From assembly GCA_003524145.1 (NCBI GenBank), contig DODZ01000020.1, positions 1 to 64,000 of the forward strand: DNA of 64,000 nucleotides. Reading direction: 5' to 3'. Under the pieces are notes generated by a model. The model searched no databases, had not been told where the DNA came from, and worked only from the letters and a program-made list of their open reading frames with translations. The translations under genes were made by a program, and so were the position numbers. Positions 44,901 through 54,531 of this stretch are shown here, one piece after another. Source of the stretch: Candidatus Apopatosoma intestinale (lineage in GTDB: Bacteria > Bacillota > Clostridia > Oscillospirales > CAG-272). Position 1 is the first letter of the stretch. The number at the start of each line of letters is the position of its first letter.

Positions 44901-46305
44901 TTTCTCAGGCGAAGTGCAGGGCAAGGTGCATAAATACACAGAAGAGCTTTTCGGTGCGGAAAACGTTTTCCGCGCGGGTACTATAGGTGCCGTTGCGAGC
45001 AAGACGGCATACGGCTATGTGCGCAAATATCTTGATGAACACAAGATAAACACCACAAAGGCGGAAATAGAGCGTCTTGTTTCGCATTGCGTCGGCGTAA
45101 AGCGCACTACGGGACAGCACCCGGGCGGCATCGTCGTTGTCCCGAAGGAAAACGAAATATACGATTTCACTCCGGTGCAGCATCCCGCCGACGACCCGAA
45201 TTCCAACATTGTAACAACACACTTCACCTTTGAATATCTGCATGATACGCTGCTTAAGCTTGATGAGCTGGGGCACGATATTCCGACCAAATACAAGATG
45301 ATAGAGCGATTTACGGGTACGAGCGTCATGGATGTTCCCATGAATGATCCCGAGGTATATAAGCTCTTTACTTCGACAGAGCCGCTCGGTGCTACACCCG
45401 CCGAAATACGCTCTCCTATAGGCACGCTCGGCATACCCGAGATGGGCACCGGGTTTGTGCAGGGAATGCTCATGGATACAAAACCGCAGACCTTTGCAGA
45501 CCTTTTGCAGGTTTCGGGACTTTCACATGGGACTGATGTGTGGCTCGGCAATGCGCAGGTGCTCTGTAAAAAGAATATCTGCACGATTTCCTCCGTCATC
45601 GGTACGCGTGACAGTATCATGATTTCGCTCATCGGTTACGGAATGGACAGCGGAGATGCCTTTAATATAATGGAGAAGGTACGCAAGGGTAAGGGACTCT
45701 CTCCCGAGATGGAGGCGAAGATGCGCGAGGCTCATGTTCCGGACTGGTATATTGACTCCTGCAAGAAGATAAAATATCTTTTCCCGAAGGCGCACGCCGC
45801 GGCTTACGTAATGAGTGCGATACGCCTCGGTTGGTATAAGGTTCATATGCCGCTGGAATTTTACTGCGCATTTCTCAGTGCTGCGCCGGGTGGCTTTGAC
45901 GCTTCCATTGCGATGAAAGGAAAGGATGCTGTCGTCCGCTGCCTTGAGGAAATAGAAGCAAAGGGCAACGACACCTCGCAAAAGGATGATGCACTCTATA
46001 ACTCGATGCAGCTCGCAAATGAATTTCTTGCCCGCGGATTCAGATTTCTGCCTGTTGACCTATATAAATCCGACGCAAGGCTGTTCCTGCCGGAAAACGG
46101 AAAAATGCGATTGCCTTTCGGAGCACTGCCGGGACTCGGTGAGGCGGCGGCGCAAAGCCTGCAGTTGGCAAAGGCGGAGGGAGAGTATCTTTCCGTCGAG
46201 GATTTGCAGCAGCGCTCGTGCGTTTCAAAGGCTGTTTTGGAGATTCTTGATGCGAACGGAGTGCTCGCGGGGCTTTCCGAAACGAACCAAATGCGCCTTT
46301 TTTGA
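41977..46305 (+). CDS. polC: DNA polymerase III PolC-type
   Basis: 1442 residues, the replicative polymerase of low-GC Bacillota. Order of domains: N-terminal and OB-fold (GRYKYDEFAQENV), PHP (VELHLHTNMSMMDATIDPYG, from about 344) split by the proofreading exonuclease (FIVFDTETTGLSP, about 428; HNATFDMGF, about 513), then the polymerase core with a zinc-binding module (CPHC...CPRCG, about 917-945) and the catalytic Asp pair in SPDIDLNF (about 968). C-terminal segment ends LSETNQMRLF. Weak ribosome binding site; last gene of the pyrH run, coupled to ispG by a 9-nt gap. Confidence 0.97.
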   Translation: MGKTLTEIFDKYVPMAENRKILDSGRVLRKRIDMEKRMLEVDAAFDSLVGKAELYKLEQALSETYRLSYLKICPKYDASLFTPKYFPEVIAEARHTNIISHGFLQKYNADFDENTINIEIMFGDGGLGMMRDANVGDKIARIIENEFGLKYEVRFSTAGNIDVDYEELIANTFAAAHKKADTADVQDESEVFEMRTSLSNEPMVNDIDERGILHIGNIMLDISSPEPVYGEAFDIVPTAMREIEGNMPSVIAAGKMFGIDFREIRGKGTAVSFFLTDDDASVTVKMMLPDDKAELFRSLKGGCALAVRGRYKYDEFAQENVLSPIGVQKIKLVSRTDDAPEKRVELHLHTNMSMMDATIDPYGIVELAKNWGHKAVAITDHGNVQGFQEAMLAAEKLGMKVIYGMEAYFVDDTAKAIYGDEDISFEDEFIVFDTETTGLSPVYNKLTEIGAVRVKDGEVLEVFNTFVNPEVHIPENITELTGISDDMVADAPKTKEAVENFLAFIGDRTLVAHNATFDMGFIRKAADDYGLKFDNAYIDTVSMSRFVNPDLKKHKLDIIAEYYGLGDFNHHRASDDAEMCAAIFYRMIDKLRGEGIDSLAQMSHSMVENTDPKKLKTYHQIILVKNKVGLKNLYRLISESYLKYYKRVPRIPKTQLEKYREGLIIGSACEAGQLFTALVEGKPWDELVSIAQFYDYLEIQPISNNGFLIREGRVPGEEGLRELNRRIVKLGEETGKPVVATCDAHFLEKHDEIYRKILLSGMKFSDADADIGLYMRTTDEMLAEFAYLGEEKAREIVITNTNKIADEIEDGIRPFPKGTFTPKIDGAEEDLQNRCYSRAKSLYGDPLPDIVRERLEKELGSIIKNGFAVLYMIAQKLVSYSESQGYLVGSRGSVGSSFVASMGGISEVNPLPPHYYCPHCQYSEFFTDGSVGSGFDLPDKNCPRCGTPLKGDGHNIPFETFLGFHGEKSPDIDLNFSGEVQGKVHKYTEELFGAENVFRAGTIGAVASKTAYGYVRKYLDEHKINTTKAEIERLVSHCVGVKRTTGQHPGGIVVVPKENEIYDFTPVQHPADDPNSNIVTTHFTFEYLHDTLLKLDELGHDIPTKYKMIERFTGTSVMDVPMNDPEVYKLFTSTEPLGATPAEIRSPIGTLGIPEMGTGFVQGMLMDTKPQTFADLLQVSGLSHGTDVWLGNAQVLCKKNICTISSVIGTRDSIMISLIGYGMDSGDAFNIMEKVRKGKGLSPEMEAKMREAHVPDWYIDSCKKIKYLFPKAHAAAYVMSAIRLGWYKVHMPLEFYCAFLSAAPGGFDASIAMKGKDAVVRCLEEIEAKGNDTSQKDDALYNSMQLANEFLARGFRFLPVDLYKSDARLFLPENGKMRLPFGALPGLGEAAAQSLQLAKAEGEYLSVEDLQQRSCVSKAVLEILDANGVLAGLSETNQMRLF

Positions 46306-46356
46306 GAAAAACAGCAAAATTATTGATATTTTTTACATATTTTTTATTGAAAAGTC

Positions 46357-46384
46357 TTGTAAATGTTGAAAAATATGGTATAAT
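46357..46384 (+). promoter_or_regulatory. Promoter of hup
   Basis: -35 TTGTAA (46357-46362), 16-nt spacer, -10 TATAAT (46379-46384), in a very AT-rich stretch after polC. The start codon is about 70 nt downstream. Confidence 0.65.
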
Positions 46385-46453
46385 AATAAATAGTTTATAA
46401 GGCGTTTTGCGCGCCCTAAAAGTAAAAAATAAAAATCAGAAAGGAAAAACACC

Positions 46454-46729
46454 ATGAATAAGACACAGCTGGTTGATGTTGTTGCCGCAAAGGCAGAGCT
46501 TAAGAAGAAAGAGGCTGAGGCTGCCGTAAGCGCAGTTGTAGCCGCTATCACAGAAGCACTTGAAGCAGGCGAAAAGGTTCAGCTTTCCGGTCTCGGCACA
46601 TTTGAAGTTAAGGAAAGAGCCGAAAGAACAGGCAGAAATCCCAAGACACGCGAGGCTATCACTATACCCGCATGCAAGTATGCCGCTTTCTCTGCAAGCA
46701 AGACTCTCAAAGAGTCTGTAAACAAATAA
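46454..46729 (+). CDS. hup: HU-family DNA-binding protein
   Basis: 91 residues. Small nucleoid protein that bends DNA as a dimer. The helical half starts MNKTQLVDVVAAKAEL; the arm region carries GLGTFEVKERAERTGRNPKTREAI, including the conserved Arg/Asn/Pro at the intercalating tip, and then IPACKYAAFSASKTLKESVN. Separate promoter; ribosome binding site AAAGGA. It stands alone between polC and rqcP, with a terminator-like hairpin 100 nt downstream. Confidence 0.96.
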   Translation: MNKTQLVDVVAAKAELKKKEAEAAVSAVVAAITEALEAGEKVQLSGLGTFEVKERAERTGRNPKTREAITIPACKYAAFSASKTLKESVNK

Positions 46730-46832
46730 GGAACTGTAAAAAAGCGCAGACCGAAAAAGTGAAATGGATTTTGCGGGCAAGAATATCCGCAAATGACAGA
46801 TGCTTTTAAAATTCATCGGTAAATATGCAATG

Positions 46833-46861
46833 AAGGGAATCCTTGCGGATTCCCCTCGTTT
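46833..46861 (+). terminator. Terminator-like hairpin after hup
   Basis: Stem GGGAATCC (46836-46843) with GGATTCCC (46848-46855), 4-nt loop TTGC, then CTCGTTTTA. The rest of the 264-nt gap between hup and rqcP (46730-46993) shows no credible gene. Confidence 0.65.
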
Positions 46862-46993
46862 TATCTTGATTCACTTTTTCTACCGCCGAAATCCGCTCCT
46901 GTCGTATATCAATACGCCGACGAAGCGGATGTTCGACGCTTCTGCGCACTTTTTTCCGAGTTCCTCAAAATCAATTCTACACGGAGGGGCAGG

Positions 46994-47233
46994 ATGAGAC
47001 TTGACAAATATCTCAAGGTTTCGCGCATAATCAAGCGCAGAACCGTGGCAAACAGTGCCTGCGACACCGAGCATGTTAAGGTGAATGGCAGAGATGCCAA
47101 GGCTTCATATCAGGTGAAGGTAGGCGACATCATAGAGATCGCCTTCGGCGAGCGCATAGTGAAAATCCGCGTGACCGATATAAGGGAACATACGCTGAAA
47201 AACGAGGCGGGAGAGCTTTACGAGGTTCTCTGA
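46994..47233 (+). CDS. rqcP: S4-domain RNA-binding protein RqcP
   Basis: 79 residues, almost entirely one S4 domain (MRLDKYLKVSRIIKRRTVAN...VKVNGRDAKASYQVKVGDII). Matches the YabO/RqcP family, which joins RqcH and alanyl-tRNA in tailing of stalled nascent chains on the 50S subunit (ribosome quality control). In Bacillus it lies in the same yabN-yabO-yabP-yabQ-divIC order seen here. Ribosome binding site GGAGGGG 8 nt ahead. Confidence 0.93.
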   Translation: MRLDKYLKVSRIIKRRTVANSACDTEHVKVNGRDAKASYQVKVGDIIEIAFGERIVKIRVTDIREHTLKNEAGELYEVL

Positions 47234-47259
47234 CGGTGCTCTCGGAATAAAACGAAAGT

Positions 47260-47304
47260 CCTCCGCATAAATATATTTTTGAAAAAAGTATATTTATGCG
47301 GAGG
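47260..47304 (+). promoter_or_regulatory. Hairpin that hides the yabP ribosome binding site
   Basis: Arms 47260-47280 (starts CCTCCGCATAAATATA) and 47282-47304 (ends TATTTATGCGGAGG) are nearly perfect complements over 21 bp. The 3' arm contains the GGAGG (47300-47304) of yabP, so translation from read-through transcripts should be blocked. A sporulation-type -10 (CATAAATA) lies in the 5' arm with a GAATAAA box 14 nt before; a start of transcription there would omit most of the 5' arm. The regulatory reading is inference. Confidence 0.6.
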
Positions 47305-47309
47305 TTTTT

Positions 47310-47588
47310 ATGGAAAATACGGCGAAGCCGAAAAGTCAGAACATATATATCGCGGACAGGAGCAGTATCAAGGTGACGGGAGTCACCGATGTCATCAGCT
47401 TTGATGAATATGCCGTTTCAATGAGCACGGAAAGCGGCGAGCTGACAGTTGAGGGAGAGGGGCTTCACATATCTGAGCTTTCACTCGGCACGGGTGAGAT
47501 CGCGATAGAGGGCAGGCTCTGGTCGCTCTCATACAGCGACGGAGCGACAGGTAAAAAGAAGGGCAGATTCTTTCGGGGAGCGAAATGA
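47310..47588 (+). CDS. yabP: Sporulation protein YabP
   Basis: 92 residues. Matches the YabP/YqfC family: short beta-rich protein, here with the family stretch SSIKVTGVTDVISFDEYAVSMSTESGELTVEGEGLHI. YabP is needed for spore coat/forespore engulfment stages in Bacillus and is made under sigma-E. Its GGAGG site is inside a hairpin (47260-47304). Overlaps yabQ by 4 nt. Confidence 0.9.
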   Translation: MENTAKPKSQNIYIADRSSIKVTGVTDVISFDEYAVSMSTESGELTVEGEGLHISELSLGTGEIAIEGRLWSLSYSDGATGKKKGRFFRGAK

Positions 47589-48214
47589 ACGGTTTTTTCT
47601 ACGATGATCCGCTCGATATACTGAAATTTTTCCTTCTCGGTGTGCTGGCGGGCGTTTATTACGATTTTTTCAGAATAATCCGGATCGCGCGCCGCTCGGA
47701 CAGCCCCGTGAAGGCAAATTCATTTTATCTTAAGGTTGCCCCAAAGCATTTTTTTGAAAACAGAAAAAAAGCGCCGCTGACAGGAGCGGCAGATACGGTG
47801 CTTGTTTTCATCGAGGACTTGCTTTTCACCATCGGATGTGCGCTGGCGTTTATTTTTCTGACTTACGCGACAAACGAGGGGGAAATCCGCATATTCGGCT
47901 TTATCCTCGTGGCGTTTGGCTTCTTGCTTTACCGTATAAGCATAGGAAAAGCGGTGATTTATATCTCGGGACACATAATTTTTTCGGCAAAAATATTGAT
48001 TTATTGGATTATGTATATTATAATAAAACCGATAAGGCTTTTTTGCGGATTTGCCAAGCGCACCGTGCGGTGGATATTTGCAAAAACCGTCGGCGCACTT
48101 GCGGCAAAAATATCGTACAGGCGGCAGAGAGACTATACGAAAAAACTTTGCTCGGAGCTATTAAAAAATGCCGAAAACGGATTTACAAGAGATGCGGAGG
48201 TGGAAATGCGGTGA
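47585..48214 (+). CDS. yabQ: Spore cortex biosynthesis protein YabQ
   Basis: 209 residues. Typical YabQ start (DDPLDILKFFLLGVLAGVYYDFFRIIR) with four or so membrane helices in residues 8-170 (VFIEDLLFTIGCALAFIFL; IFGFILVAFGFLLYRISIG) and a basic C-terminal tail. In Bacillus YabQ sits in the outer forespore membrane and is needed for cortex formation. It overlaps yabP (ATGA) and its stop overlaps the divIC start. Its presence, with YabP, suggests the organism or its recent ancestor formed spores. Confidence 0.88.
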   Translation: MNGFFYDDPLDILKFFLLGVLAGVYYDFFRIIRIARRSDSPVKANSFYLKVAPKHFFENRKKAPLTGAADTVLVFIEDLLFTIGCALAFIFLTYATNEGEIRIFGFILVAFGFLLYRISIGKAVIYISGHIIFSAKILIYWIMYIIIKPIRLFCGFAKRTVRWIFAKTVGALAAKISYRRQRDYTKKLCSELLKNAENGFTRDAEVEMR

Positions 48215-48477
48215 AAAAAAAGACCGGCTTTATGCCGAAATTTATATTTTTTGTTTTTCTCGTATTCTGCCTTTTTTCCGTAATATCGCTTCGCCTGCAG
48301 TTAAGCGATCTTGAAACTGAGCGAGATGCGGCAATGGCAAAGCTGGATGATTGCAAATTCCGGCTCGAGGAACTGGATTATGAATATTCGCTCGATGAGG
48401 ACGCCTACATAGAGCGCTATATGCGCAAAAACGGCTACCGCATGGGCGGAGAAATAGTTTTCAAATCCGAGGACTGA
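48211..48477 (+). CDS. divIC: Septum formation initiator family protein (DivIC/FtsB-like)
   Basis: 88 residues. One membrane helix at residues about 9-26 (PKFIFFVFLVFCLFSVISL), then a coiled coil (LQLSDLETERDAAMAKLDDCKFRLEEL) and the family end DEDAYIERYMRKNGYRMGGEIVF. DivIC is part of the FtsL-DivIB division complex. It starts at GTG 48211, overlapping yabQ, with GGAGG about 9 nt ahead. The ATG at codon 8 could be a shorter start. Confidence 0.88.
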   Translation: MKKKTGFMPKFIFFVFLVFCLFSVISLRLQLSDLETERDAAMAKLDDCKFRLEELDYEYSLDEDAYIERYMRKNGYRMGGEIVFKSED

Positions 48478-48490
48478 CAAAATTATACAA

Positions 48491-48530
48491 CAAAAAAGCG
48501 CACAATCCCCCCAAATGTGCGCTTTTTTAT
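48491..48530. terminator. Bidirectional terminator between divIC and thiT
   Basis: Stem GCGCACA (48498-48504) with TGTGCGC (48516-48522), A run before and T run after. Serves both convergent units. Confidence 0.88.
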
Positions 48531-48572
48531 TTTGCCCAAAGCGAGGTAGTTGCCCGGGACGGAGGAATTTGC

Positions 48573-49247
48573 TTATGACTCGAAATCAGCCTGCTTTGTG
48601 ATGAAAGGAACAGCGCCTATAATGAATGCGGCGACTGTGGTAAGAATTGTTTCGGGAATCATGTAAACGGCATTGTACAGAACGGAATAAAGAATCGAGA
48701 GGGAAGCACCGGAATATTTTTCCATTATTGCCGCACCGGTTTCGCCGAGCTCGCCGAAGAACCAGCTTGCCCATGAACCATAGAAAACAGCACCGGAAAT
48801 AACATGAACGATATAGCGGCATACGCAGGCAACGAGAGCGCCTATACCAAGAGCGGCAGAAGGCTTGCCTATCTTTCTGAAAAGGGAAGCAACACCGAGT
48901 ACGGTATATGCGATAACATAGTCAAGCAGGCAGATAAGGATGGCTTTCCACCAGAGCTGCTGGCTGTCACCGGGCATAAAGAGCGCGGAAACTGTTTTCA
49001 TGCTCACAAGTATCTTGAGTATGCCGAAAACGAGCGCGGAACCGAAGCCCCACTTTACTCCGTAGAGATAGCCGATGAGAACTATAGGGAGCATGGAAAG
49101 GACTGTTACGCTGCCGCCGAAAGGCGATTCGTAAACAACAACGAATGTAAGTACTATTGCTATGGCGATAAGCATAGCGCAGGTAACAAGCTTGCGGAGT
49201 CTACTGTTTCTCTCTCGGAAGCTGAGTTTGGTTTTTTCTTTTGACAT
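48573..49247 (-). CDS. thiT: Energy-coupled thiamine transporter S component
   Basis: 224 residues with about six membrane helices. Matches ThiT/YuaJ: first helix LVTCAMLIAIAIVLTFVVVYE, then the substrate loop SPFGGSVTVLSMLPIVLIGYLYGVKWGFGSALVFG. The S component binds thiamine and works with the shared ECF ATPases and EcfT, which are not in the window. The start is ATG 49247 with AAGGAGG ahead; the longer frame overlaps the riboswitch. The upstream TPP riboswitch (49323-49416) confirms the substrate class. Confidence 0.93.
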   Translation of the reverse strand: MSKEKTKLSFRERNSRLRKLVTCAMLIAIAIVLTFVVVYESPFGGSVTVLSMLPIVLIGYLYGVKWGFGSALVFGILKILVSMKTVSALFMPGDSQQLWWKAILICLLDYVIAYTVLGVASLFRKIGKPSAALGIGALVACVCRYIVHVISGAVFYGSWASWFFGELGETGAAIMEKYSGASLSILYSVLYNAVYMIPETILTTVAAFIIGAVPFITKQADFES

Positions 49248-49269
49248 AATGAAAAACCTCCTTGAAGAA

Positions 49270-49302
49270 AATAAAAAATACCGCAGATATACATCGCGGT
49301 AT
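49270..49302 (-). terminator. Expression-platform terminator of the TPP riboswitch
   Basis: On the minus strand, ATACCGC pairs with GCGGTAT (49302-49296 with 49284-49278), followed by a T run (A run 49271-49277 on the plus strand). It lies between the aptamer and thiT, as expected for a transcription-terminating riboswitch. Confidence 0.85.
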
Positions 49303-49322
49303 AAAAAGAGATATTGCAAGTA

Positions 49323-49416
49323 TCTTAATCTTCCTACGATGGCATTATCCATATCAGGTAAAAGGGTTCTCGGATAACATCCTCGTCTCAGCCGATAAAT
49401 ATCAGCGCCCCTGATT
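49323..49416 (-). promoter_or_regulatory. TPP (THI-box) riboswitch controlling thiT
   Basis: The minus-strand sequence holds all conserved THI-box parts in order: CAGGGGCGCTGA, then GGCTGAGA, ACCCTTTTACCTGAT, and GGATAATGCCATCGTAGGAA. It stands 75 nt before the thiT start, with a terminator hairpin in between. High thiamine diphosphate should turn thiT off by early termination. Confidence 0.95.
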
Positions 49417-49438
49417 ATATATTTTGCGGTTCGCATAT

Positions 49439-49467
49439 ATAATAATATGAAAAGGAGGATTTGTCAA
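49439..49467 (-). promoter_or_regulatory. Promoter of the TPP riboswitch-thiT unit
   Basis: On the minus strand: -35 TTGACA (49467-49462), 17-nt spacer, -10 TATTAT (49444-49439). The aptamer starts about 25 nt downstream. Confidence 0.85.
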
Positions 49468-49627
49468 CCCCTTTTTGAAAAAAATATCGGAGTATCGCAA
49501 AAAAACGAATTTTGGCGGAAAACGGGCACAGGCGCGAAGGACGCCGAGCTTCTTGGCACAAAAGAGGCAAAAGTGATAAAAAACCTGTTTGTTAATAAAA
49601 AGTTCACAAATAAATTTAAAAAAACTC

Positions 49628-49656
49628 TTGACAAAATGAAGGAGAAGTGGTACATT
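49628..49656 (+). promoter_or_regulatory. Heat-shock operon promoter
   Basis: -35 TTGACA (49628-49633), 17-nt spacer, -10 TACATT (49651-49656), just ahead of the CIRCE operator. Confidence 0.8.
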
Positions 49657-49667
49657 TTATACTGTAA

Positions 49668-49694
49668 TTAGCACTTGACTGCTTAGAGTGCTAA
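49668..49694 (+). promoter_or_regulatory. CIRCE operator (HrcA binding site)
   Basis: TTAGCACTT - 9 nt - GAGTGCTAA. It differs from the consensus TTAGCACTC-N9-GAGTGCTAA only in the last base of the left arm. It lies between the promoter and hrcA, so HrcA represses its own operon. Confidence 0.95.
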
Positions 49695-49716
49695 AATCAG
49701 ACAAGGAGGTGCGGAA

Positions 49717-50799
49717 ATGATGGATAGCAATCTTCCCGTGGGATGCGAACTCAGCGACCGAAAGAAGCAGATTCTTCGCAGCGTGATAGAATCCCATGTC
49801 ACAAGCGGCGAGCCTGTCGGCTCAAAAACGCTCATGACGCTCGGCGGTTTTCCTTTTTCACCTGCCACGATACGCAGTGAAATGGCGGAGCTTGAGGCTC
49901 TCGGCTATCTCGAGCAGCCGCACACATCCGCCGGCAGAGTGCCGACGACACTCGGCTACCGCTTCTATGTGGACAGTCTGATGGAGGATTACAAACTGAC
50001 GTCCGGCGAAATACTCAAGCTCAACAATCTGCTCAAAAACAGGGTCGGCAAGCTTGACACGATACTTCGCTCGGCATCGAAGCTGATAACTTCTCTTACA
50101 AATTATTCCACCGTTTCGATAAAAGCGGGAGATACGGACACGGTAGTTTCCGGATTTTCCTCGATGTATCTCGATGCGCATAACTACCTTATAGTAATGC
50201 GGATGCCGGACGGCAAGGTCAAGACCTGCCATATACGCTCGGAAGAGGAGATACCGGAACAGGCGATAAATGATTTCGTCGTGCTGCTGAACAAAAATAT
50301 AGCCGGCGTACCTTACACTATGATAACGCTTCCTATGATGATGCGCATAGAGGACGGCATGGGGGAATACGGACACATTGTTTCCTCCGCGATAAAGTCG
50401 GTTTACGGCGAGCTCGGCGGCGGTGAAACGGAGGTCCATTTCGAGGGCGTCGACAAGCTGCTCGAATATCCCGAATTTTCCAATGTCGATCAGATGAAGA
50501 AAATTTTCGATATGCTCGAGAAGAAAAACGATATTGTCGGTATGCTTTCGCGCGCCGATAACGATAAGGTGAATATTTTCATCGACGATGAGAACGACAA
50601 CCTCGCGGATAATTCGGCACTTGTTTTCAAGAAATTCAAGGTCGGCGGCAAGGTGGTGGGCGCCATAGGCGTTTTCGGACCGAGCCGGATGGATTATTCA
50701 AAGGTCGTTTCCACGATGGAATACCTTGCGGGCGAAATTGCTTCGCTTGCGGGCGATGCGCTCTTAACCGACGGTTCGGAGCACGGCGGCAATAATTAG
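49717..50799 (+). CDS. hrcA: Heat-inducible transcription repressor HrcA
   Basis: 360 residues. N-terminal winged helix (KKQILRSVIESHVTSGEPVGSKTL; FSPATIRSEMAELEALGYLEQPHTSAGRVPT) followed by the GAF-like and dimer domains (VGAIGVFGPSRMDYSKVVSTMEYLAG). It binds the CIRCE element 23 nt before its start. Two ATG codons in a row; the first has AGGAGGT 6 nt ahead. First gene of hrcA-grpE-dnaK-dnaJ. Confidence 0.97.
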   Translation: MMDSNLPVGCELSDRKKQILRSVIESHVTSGEPVGSKTLMTLGGFPFSPATIRSEMAELEALGYLEQPHTSAGRVPTTLGYRFYVDSLMEDYKLTSGEILKLNNLLKNRVGKLDTILRSASKLITSLTNYSTVSIKAGDTDTVVSGFSSMYLDAHNYLIVMRMPDGKVKTCHIRSEEEIPEQAINDFVVLLNKNIAGVPYTMITLPMMMRIEDGMGEYGHIVSSAIKSVYGELGGGETEVHFEGVDKLLEYPEFSNVDQMKKIFDMLEKKNDIVGMLSRADNDKVNIFIDDENDNLADNSALVFKKFKVGGKVVGAIGVFGPSRMDYSKVVSTMEYLAGEIASLAGDALLTDGSEHGGNN

Positions 50800-50825
50800 C
50801 ACAAAATCGGAGGTATAAATAAAAA

Positions 50826-51407
50826 ATGACAGAGGAAACAAAGACGGCGGCAAAGGAAGCGGCAGCAGAGGCGGCTACCGAAGAGGTAAAAGCAGAAGCA
50901 CAGGAAACCGAGACCGAAGCAAAGCCGGATAAGGCATCAAAGCTGAAAAGCGAAAACAAAGCGCTGACAGCCGAGAACGAAAAGCTGAAAAAGGAGCTCG
51001 CCGAGACATCCGATAAATATCTGCGTATGCTCGCGGAGTATGATAACTTCCGCAGAAGAACGCAGAAAGAAAAAGAGGGAATATATGCGGATGCATACGA
51101 AAGTGCGCTTTCTGCCGTACTTCCCGTGGCGGACAATCTCGAGAGAGCGGCGCTTTGCACAGATGGGGAAAGCCTTTCAGACGGTGTGAAGATGATAATA
51201 AAGCAGTTTTCCGAGGCACTCGGAAAGCTGGGAGTCGAAGCCTACGGCGCACGCGGCGACGCGTTCGATCCGGTAGTTCACAATGCTGTTATGCAGATAG
51301 AGGACGAAGAGCTCGGCGAAAACACGGTAGCCGAAGTTTTGCAGAAGGGCTACAAAAAAGGCGACAGGATACTGCGACACGCAGTCGTCAAAGTCGCGAA
51401 TGTATAA
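50826..51407 (+). CDS. grpE: Nucleotide exchange factor GrpE
   Basis: 193 residues. An Ala/Glu-rich disordered start (residues 1-40), a long coiled coil (SENKALTAENEKLKKEL) with the signature YLRMLAEYDNFRRRTQKE, and the C-terminal beta part ending DPVVHNAVMQIE...LQKGYKKGDRILRHAVVKVA. It opens DnaK for ADP release. CGGAGG site 14 nt ahead, a slightly long spacing with A-rich filling. Confidence 0.96.
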   Translation: MTEETKTAAKEAAAEAATEEVKAEAQETETEAKPDKASKLKSENKALTAENEKLKKELAETSDKYLRMLAEYDNFRRRTQKEKEGIYADAYESALSAVLPVADNLERAALCTDGESLSDGVKMIIKQFSEALGKLGVEAYGARGDAFDPVVHNAVMQIEDEELGENTVAEVLQKGYKKGDRILRHAVVKVANV

Positions 51408-51432
51408 GTGCATAGCTTATATGAAAATCTAA

Positions 51433-53310
<1,878 letters not shown>

Positions 53311-53388
53311 TATAAACTGCACCTGTAAGGGCGGGCATTGTGTCCGCCCTTATCGGGGTTTTATACAGTTTGCTTCATGCAGTTTATA
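53311..53388 (+). repeat. Nested inverted repeat between dnaK and dnaJ
   Basis: Outer arms TATAAACTGCA (53311-53321) and TGCAGTTTATA (53378-53388) enclose an inner hairpin AAGGGCGG / CCGCCCTT (53328-53354). The inner hairpin is followed by ATCGGGGTTTTAT, so it could reduce read-through into dnaJ. The nested form also fits a small hairpin-type intergenic element. Confidence 0.6.
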
Positions 53389-53403
53389 TACAGAGGTACT
53401 TAA

Positions 53404-54531
53404 ATGAGAGATTATTATGAAATTCTCGGAGTTGCGAAGACTGCGAGCGATGACGAAATAAAAAAGGCGTACCGTGCGCTTGCAAAGAAATATCATCCCG
53501 ATATGAACCCGGGAGACAAGGACGCGGAGGCAAAATTCAAGGAGATAAATCAGGCATATGCCGTGCTTTCCGATGCGGACAAGCGGGCAAAGTATGACCA
53601 GTTCGGCGCGGAAGCGGCAGAAGGCAACTACAGCGGCGGAGAGGGCTTCGGCGGCTTCGAGGGCTTCGATATCTCCGATATATTCTCGGATATGTTCGGC
53701 GGCTTCGGCGGCGGTTCGAGAAGGACGAGAACAGGTCCGGAGCGCGGAGACGACCTGCTTTCGAGAGTATATATTTCCTTTGAAGAAGCGGCTTTCGGCT
53801 GCAAAAAGGATATAAAATATCAGCGCGTTGAGCGCTGCACAGAGTGCGGCGGAACAGGCGCGGCAAAGGGAACAACACCCAAGGTCTGCTCCAAATGCGG
53901 CGGAACGGGTCAGATAAAGACACAGCAGAAAACACCCTTCGGCGTTTTCCAGACCTCTCATGTCTGCGATGCCTGCGGCGGCAAGGGGACTGTAGTCACC
54001 GACCCCTGCAAGGCATGCAAGGGAGCGGGGCTCAAGACCGTTTCCAAGACATTGGAGGTTTCCATCCCCGCCGGTATAGACAACGGGCAGAAGATAGCCC
54101 TGCGCGGCATGGGCAACTGCGGACGTAACAACGGACCTACGGGTGACCTTTATATATCCGTTCAGGTAAGACCGCATCCGATATTTGAGCGTGACGGCTT
54201 CAATATCTACTGCGAGATACCGATAACATTTCCCGAGGCGGCACTCGGCGCAGAGCTTCGCGTGCCTACACTTGAGGGTGAGACGACGTATACGATACCC
54301 GAGGGAACACAGACAGGCAAATCCTTTACCATCAAAGGCAAAGGCATACCATACAGCAACGGAAAGGGCAGAGGCGACCTTATATTCAAGGTTACGGTGG
54401 AAGTGCCGAAGGGCATGAACGAGGAGCAGAAAGAAGCCCTGCGTAAATTTGCCACTGCCTGCGGAAACGGAAACTACACAAAGAAAGAGAGCTTTTTCTC
54501 TAAAATATTCGGGAAGGACAGCAAAAAGTGA
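53404..54531 (+). CDS. dnaJ: Chaperone protein DnaJ
   Basis: 375 residues. J domain ([25 protein letters not shown] in KYHPDMNPG), Gly/Phe-rich region ([11 protein letters not shown]), four CxxCxGxG zinc repeats ([32 protein letters not shown]) and the C-terminal substrate domain. Full type I DnaJ. Overlaps prmA by 4 nt. Confidence 0.98.
   Translation: MRDYYEILGVAKTASDDEIKKAYRALAKKYHPDMNPGDKDAEAKFKEINQAYAVLSDADKRAKYDQFGAEAAEGNYSGGEGFGGFEGFDISDIFSDMFGGFGGGSRRTRTGPERGDDLLSRVYISFEEAAFGCKKDIKYQRVERCTECGGTGAAKGTTPKVCSKCGGTGQIKTQQKTPFGVFQTSHVCDACGGKGTVVTDPCKACKGAGLKTVSKTLEVSIPAGIDNGQKIALRGMGNCGRNNGPTGDLYISVQVRPHPIFERDGFNIYCEIPITFPEAALGAELRVPTLEGETTYTIPEGTQTGKSFTIKGKGIPYSNGKGRGDLIFKVTVEVPKGMNEEQKEALRKFATACGNGNYTKKESFFSKIFGKDSKK

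Noticed and set aside
46880..47074. 64-codon minus-strand frame near rqcP
   Set aside because: Overlaps the clear S4 gene and has no family motif or RBS.
49447..49671. 74-codon plus-strand frame before hrcA
   Set aside because: Covers the thiT promoter and runs into the hrcA promoter and CIRCE region; no homology recognised.
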